Positions 63,316 through 64,000 of a stretch of 64,000 nucleotides of DNA are shown here, piece after piece; the first letter of the stretch is position 1; the number at the start of each line of letters is the position of its first letter. The notes below the pieces were generated by a model. That model was given only the letters and a program-made list of their open reading frames with translations, did no database searches and was not told where the DNA came from. A program made the translations under genes and the position numbers. Source of the stretch: Amaricoccus macauensis (GTDB taxonomy: Bacteria; Pseudomonadota; Alphaproteobacteria; Rhodobacterales; Rhodobacteraceae); the NCBI RefSeq assembly GCF_014201905.1, contig NZ_JACHFM010000001.1:696994-760993 (forward strand), written 5' to 3'.

Positions 63316-63345
63316 ATTGAAGGACCTGGCCGCGGTAACTGTCAA
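63316..63345 (-). promoter_or_regulatory. promoter for the importer/hydroxylase operon
   Basis: The minus strand has a perfect consensus -35 TTGACA (63345-63340) and TTCAAT (63321-63316) with an 18-base spacer. Transcription would begin near 63309, giving about 65 bases to the upstream ORF and 155 to the binding-protein gene. The leader also contains the 7-bp hairpin GCGCCGG-ACATTG-CCGGCGC (63261-63280 on the plus strand), just before the upstream ORF ribosome-binding site. Confidence 0.55.
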
Positions 63346-63379
63346 GACGGACGGCGCGCGTCCGCCTCAGCCAGCCGAC

Positions 63380-63700
63380 TCAGCTGGGCAGTGGCATGCG
63401 ACAGAAGTCGAGGATCCGATGGGAGAGGGCGCGGGTATCCCCGCGAAGAATCCACTCGGACGATATCCCGAGCTCCTCATCGAGCGTCGAAAGGTCCTCG
63501 GCGCTGAGGTTACCGTCCCTTGCCCGTTTGCGCATGACGTGGAGCGAGAGATCAAACACACGCTCGACAAGACGCAATCGGTCCCGGATCCCAGTTCTGC
63601 CTTCCTGAGTCAGAAGCAAAGCTTCGGCAAACAGACAGACAAGCTGCCGTTGGTTCGCCCCAAGCCCCGCCATTAGCTCTCCAAGCTCGGCAATACTCAC
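63380..63700 (-). CDS. hypothetical protein, 106 residues
   Basis: A mostly helical soluble protein beginning MSIAELGELMAGLG (GTG start at 63700) and containing LVERVFDLSLHVMRKRARDGNLSAEDLSTLDEELG-like text (read in parts) before a WILRG segment. I recognise no family and see no signal peptide, membrane helix or helix-turn-helix. Base composition is a little less GC-rich than the neighbours, and the upstream gap to ftsY (63701-63855) is distinctly AT-richer. The start is uncertain: an internal ATG at MAGLGANQRQ is possible. It may be recently acquired or lineage-specific. Confidence 0.55.
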   Translation of the reverse strand: MSIAELGELMAGLGANQRQLVCLFAEALLLTQEGRTGIRDRLRLVERVFDLSLHVMRKRARDGNLSAEDLSTLDEELGISSEWILRGDTRALSHRILDFCRMPLPS

Positions 63701-63795
63701 AACGGATCACCAATGAAAGTCGGAATAGCCCCCTGCCGTGACAGTCTTTCAACTACCGTAGACAAGTGCAGGCCAGACGATATCAGACCGCTCCG

Positions 63796-63823
63796 TTGTT
63801 TCAGCCCCCAAAGACGCTATAAT
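63796..63823 (+). promoter_or_regulatory. consensus-like promoter pointing into ftsY from the opposite strand
   Basis: TTGTTT (63796-63801) and a perfect TATAAT (63818-63823) are 16 bases apart on the plus strand. Transcripts would run antisense into the 3' end of ftsY. A perfect TATAAT is rare in this GC-rich window. No plus-strand gene follows before the window ends, so an antisense RNA is possible, or the match is by chance in AT-rich spacer. Confidence 0.35.
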
Positions 63824-63855
63824 TCCTATTTGCCGACTTAGGCAGATCTGGCCGA

Positions 63856-64000
63856 CTAAACCGATTCCGCCGAGAGGCCGGTAAGGGCACGGGCGAACTC
63901 ATCCGGATCGAATGGCTGCAGGTCATCGATGCTTTCGCCCACACCGATCGCATGGATCGGGAGACCAAAACGGTCGGCGAGCGCGACGAGCACGCCGCCC
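63856..64000 (-). CDS. ftsY: signal recognition particle receptor FtsY, C-terminal part
   Basis: The last 47 codons of a minus-strand gene whose 5' part lies beyond the window. The sequence GGVLVALADRFGLPIHAIGVG then ESIDDLQPFDPDEFARALTG is the invariant C-terminus of FtsY, including the G5-type LPIHAIGVGE segment of the SRP GTPase fold. FtsY receives SRP-ribosome complexes at the membrane. Confidence 0.93.
   Translation of the reverse strand, partial: GGVLVALADRFGLPIHAIGVGESIDDLQPFDPDEFARALTGLSAESV

Overview
The window is a GC-rich chromosomal segment from an alphaproteobacterium, most probably Rhodobacterales or a close relative. The taxonomic clues are a complete-looking ethylmalonyl-CoA pathway lyase set (mcl2, mch and mcl1, with mcl2-nnrU-DUF1737-mch directly before sdhCDAB, an order I know from Rhodobacter), the purF-cvpA-radA-mlaFE-alr neighbourhood, DUF177-rpmF-plsX-fabH-ihfA-merR, an alpha-type two-domain dCTP deaminase, and strong G/C preference at third codon positions. 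I saw no phage, insertion sequence, CRISPR array or plasmid function. It reads as ordinary chromosome with a few rearranged or damaged spots.

Layout. 1-9.2 kb (+): mcl2 (partial), NnrU, DUF1737, mesaconyl-CoA hydratase, succinate dehydrogenase sdhCDAB, kynureninase, then a periplasmic PQQ-type sugar dehydrogenase coupled to a di-haem cytochrome c. 9.3-13.7 kb (+): eleven ribosomal protein genes rpmC to rpmD with their own promoter, a leader hairpin and a strong terminator; the usual rplP upstream and rplO-secY downstream are absent. 13.7-18.5 kb: P1-family (DmpA) peptidase, acyl-CoA synthetase and a polytopic membrane protein. 18.7-23.2 kb (+): a five-gene branched-chain-amino-acid-type (HAAT) ABC importer. 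23.4-28 kb: ssb, a small lytic transglycosylase, a highly folded non-coding region, a class III aminotransferase, a VOC protein and an AraC regulator. 28.2-32.4 kb (+): a CUT1 sugar importer (binding protein, two permeases, ATPase). 32.5-41.7 kb: AlkA-type glycosylase, DedA protein, carboxylesterase, phasin-phaC, Gfo/Idh oxidoreductase, a frameshifted GFA gene, a CDF transporter with an unusual metal site, mcl1 and an SDR.

41.7-50.9 kb: purF, cvpA, radA, gdhA, mlaF, mlaE and alr on the minus strand, and mgtE divergent. 51-56.3 kb (-): dCTP deaminase behind tRNA-Pro(GGG), MerR, ihfA, fabH, plsX, rpmF and DUF177. 56.5-57.8 kb (+): a BamE-like lipoprotein and a bestrophin-like channel. 57.9-63.3 kb (-): a CUT2-type importer operon that also carries a flavoprotein aromatic hydroxylase and a 2-hydroxyacid dehydrogenase, preceded by a consensus -35 promoter and a 31-codon Cys-containing upstream ORF that overlaps the binding-protein start. 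The window ends inside ftsY.

How the genes connect. Mcl1, mesaconyl-CoA hydratase, Mcl2 and succinate dehydrogenase lie on the C2-assimilation/ethylmalonyl-CoA route, which in this group branches from the same acetoacetyl-CoA/3-hydroxybutyryl-CoA pool that feeds the PHA synthase and phasin also present here. The best leads for something undescribed are the upstream ORF plus the importer/hydroxylase operon at 58-63 kb, the four-hairpin block at 24.77-24.90 kb, the detached rpmC-rpmD ribosomal block, and several genes whose expected start codon or frame is missing (alr, dcd, GFA, the FAD hydroxylase). The last group may be real biology or base-level assembly error.
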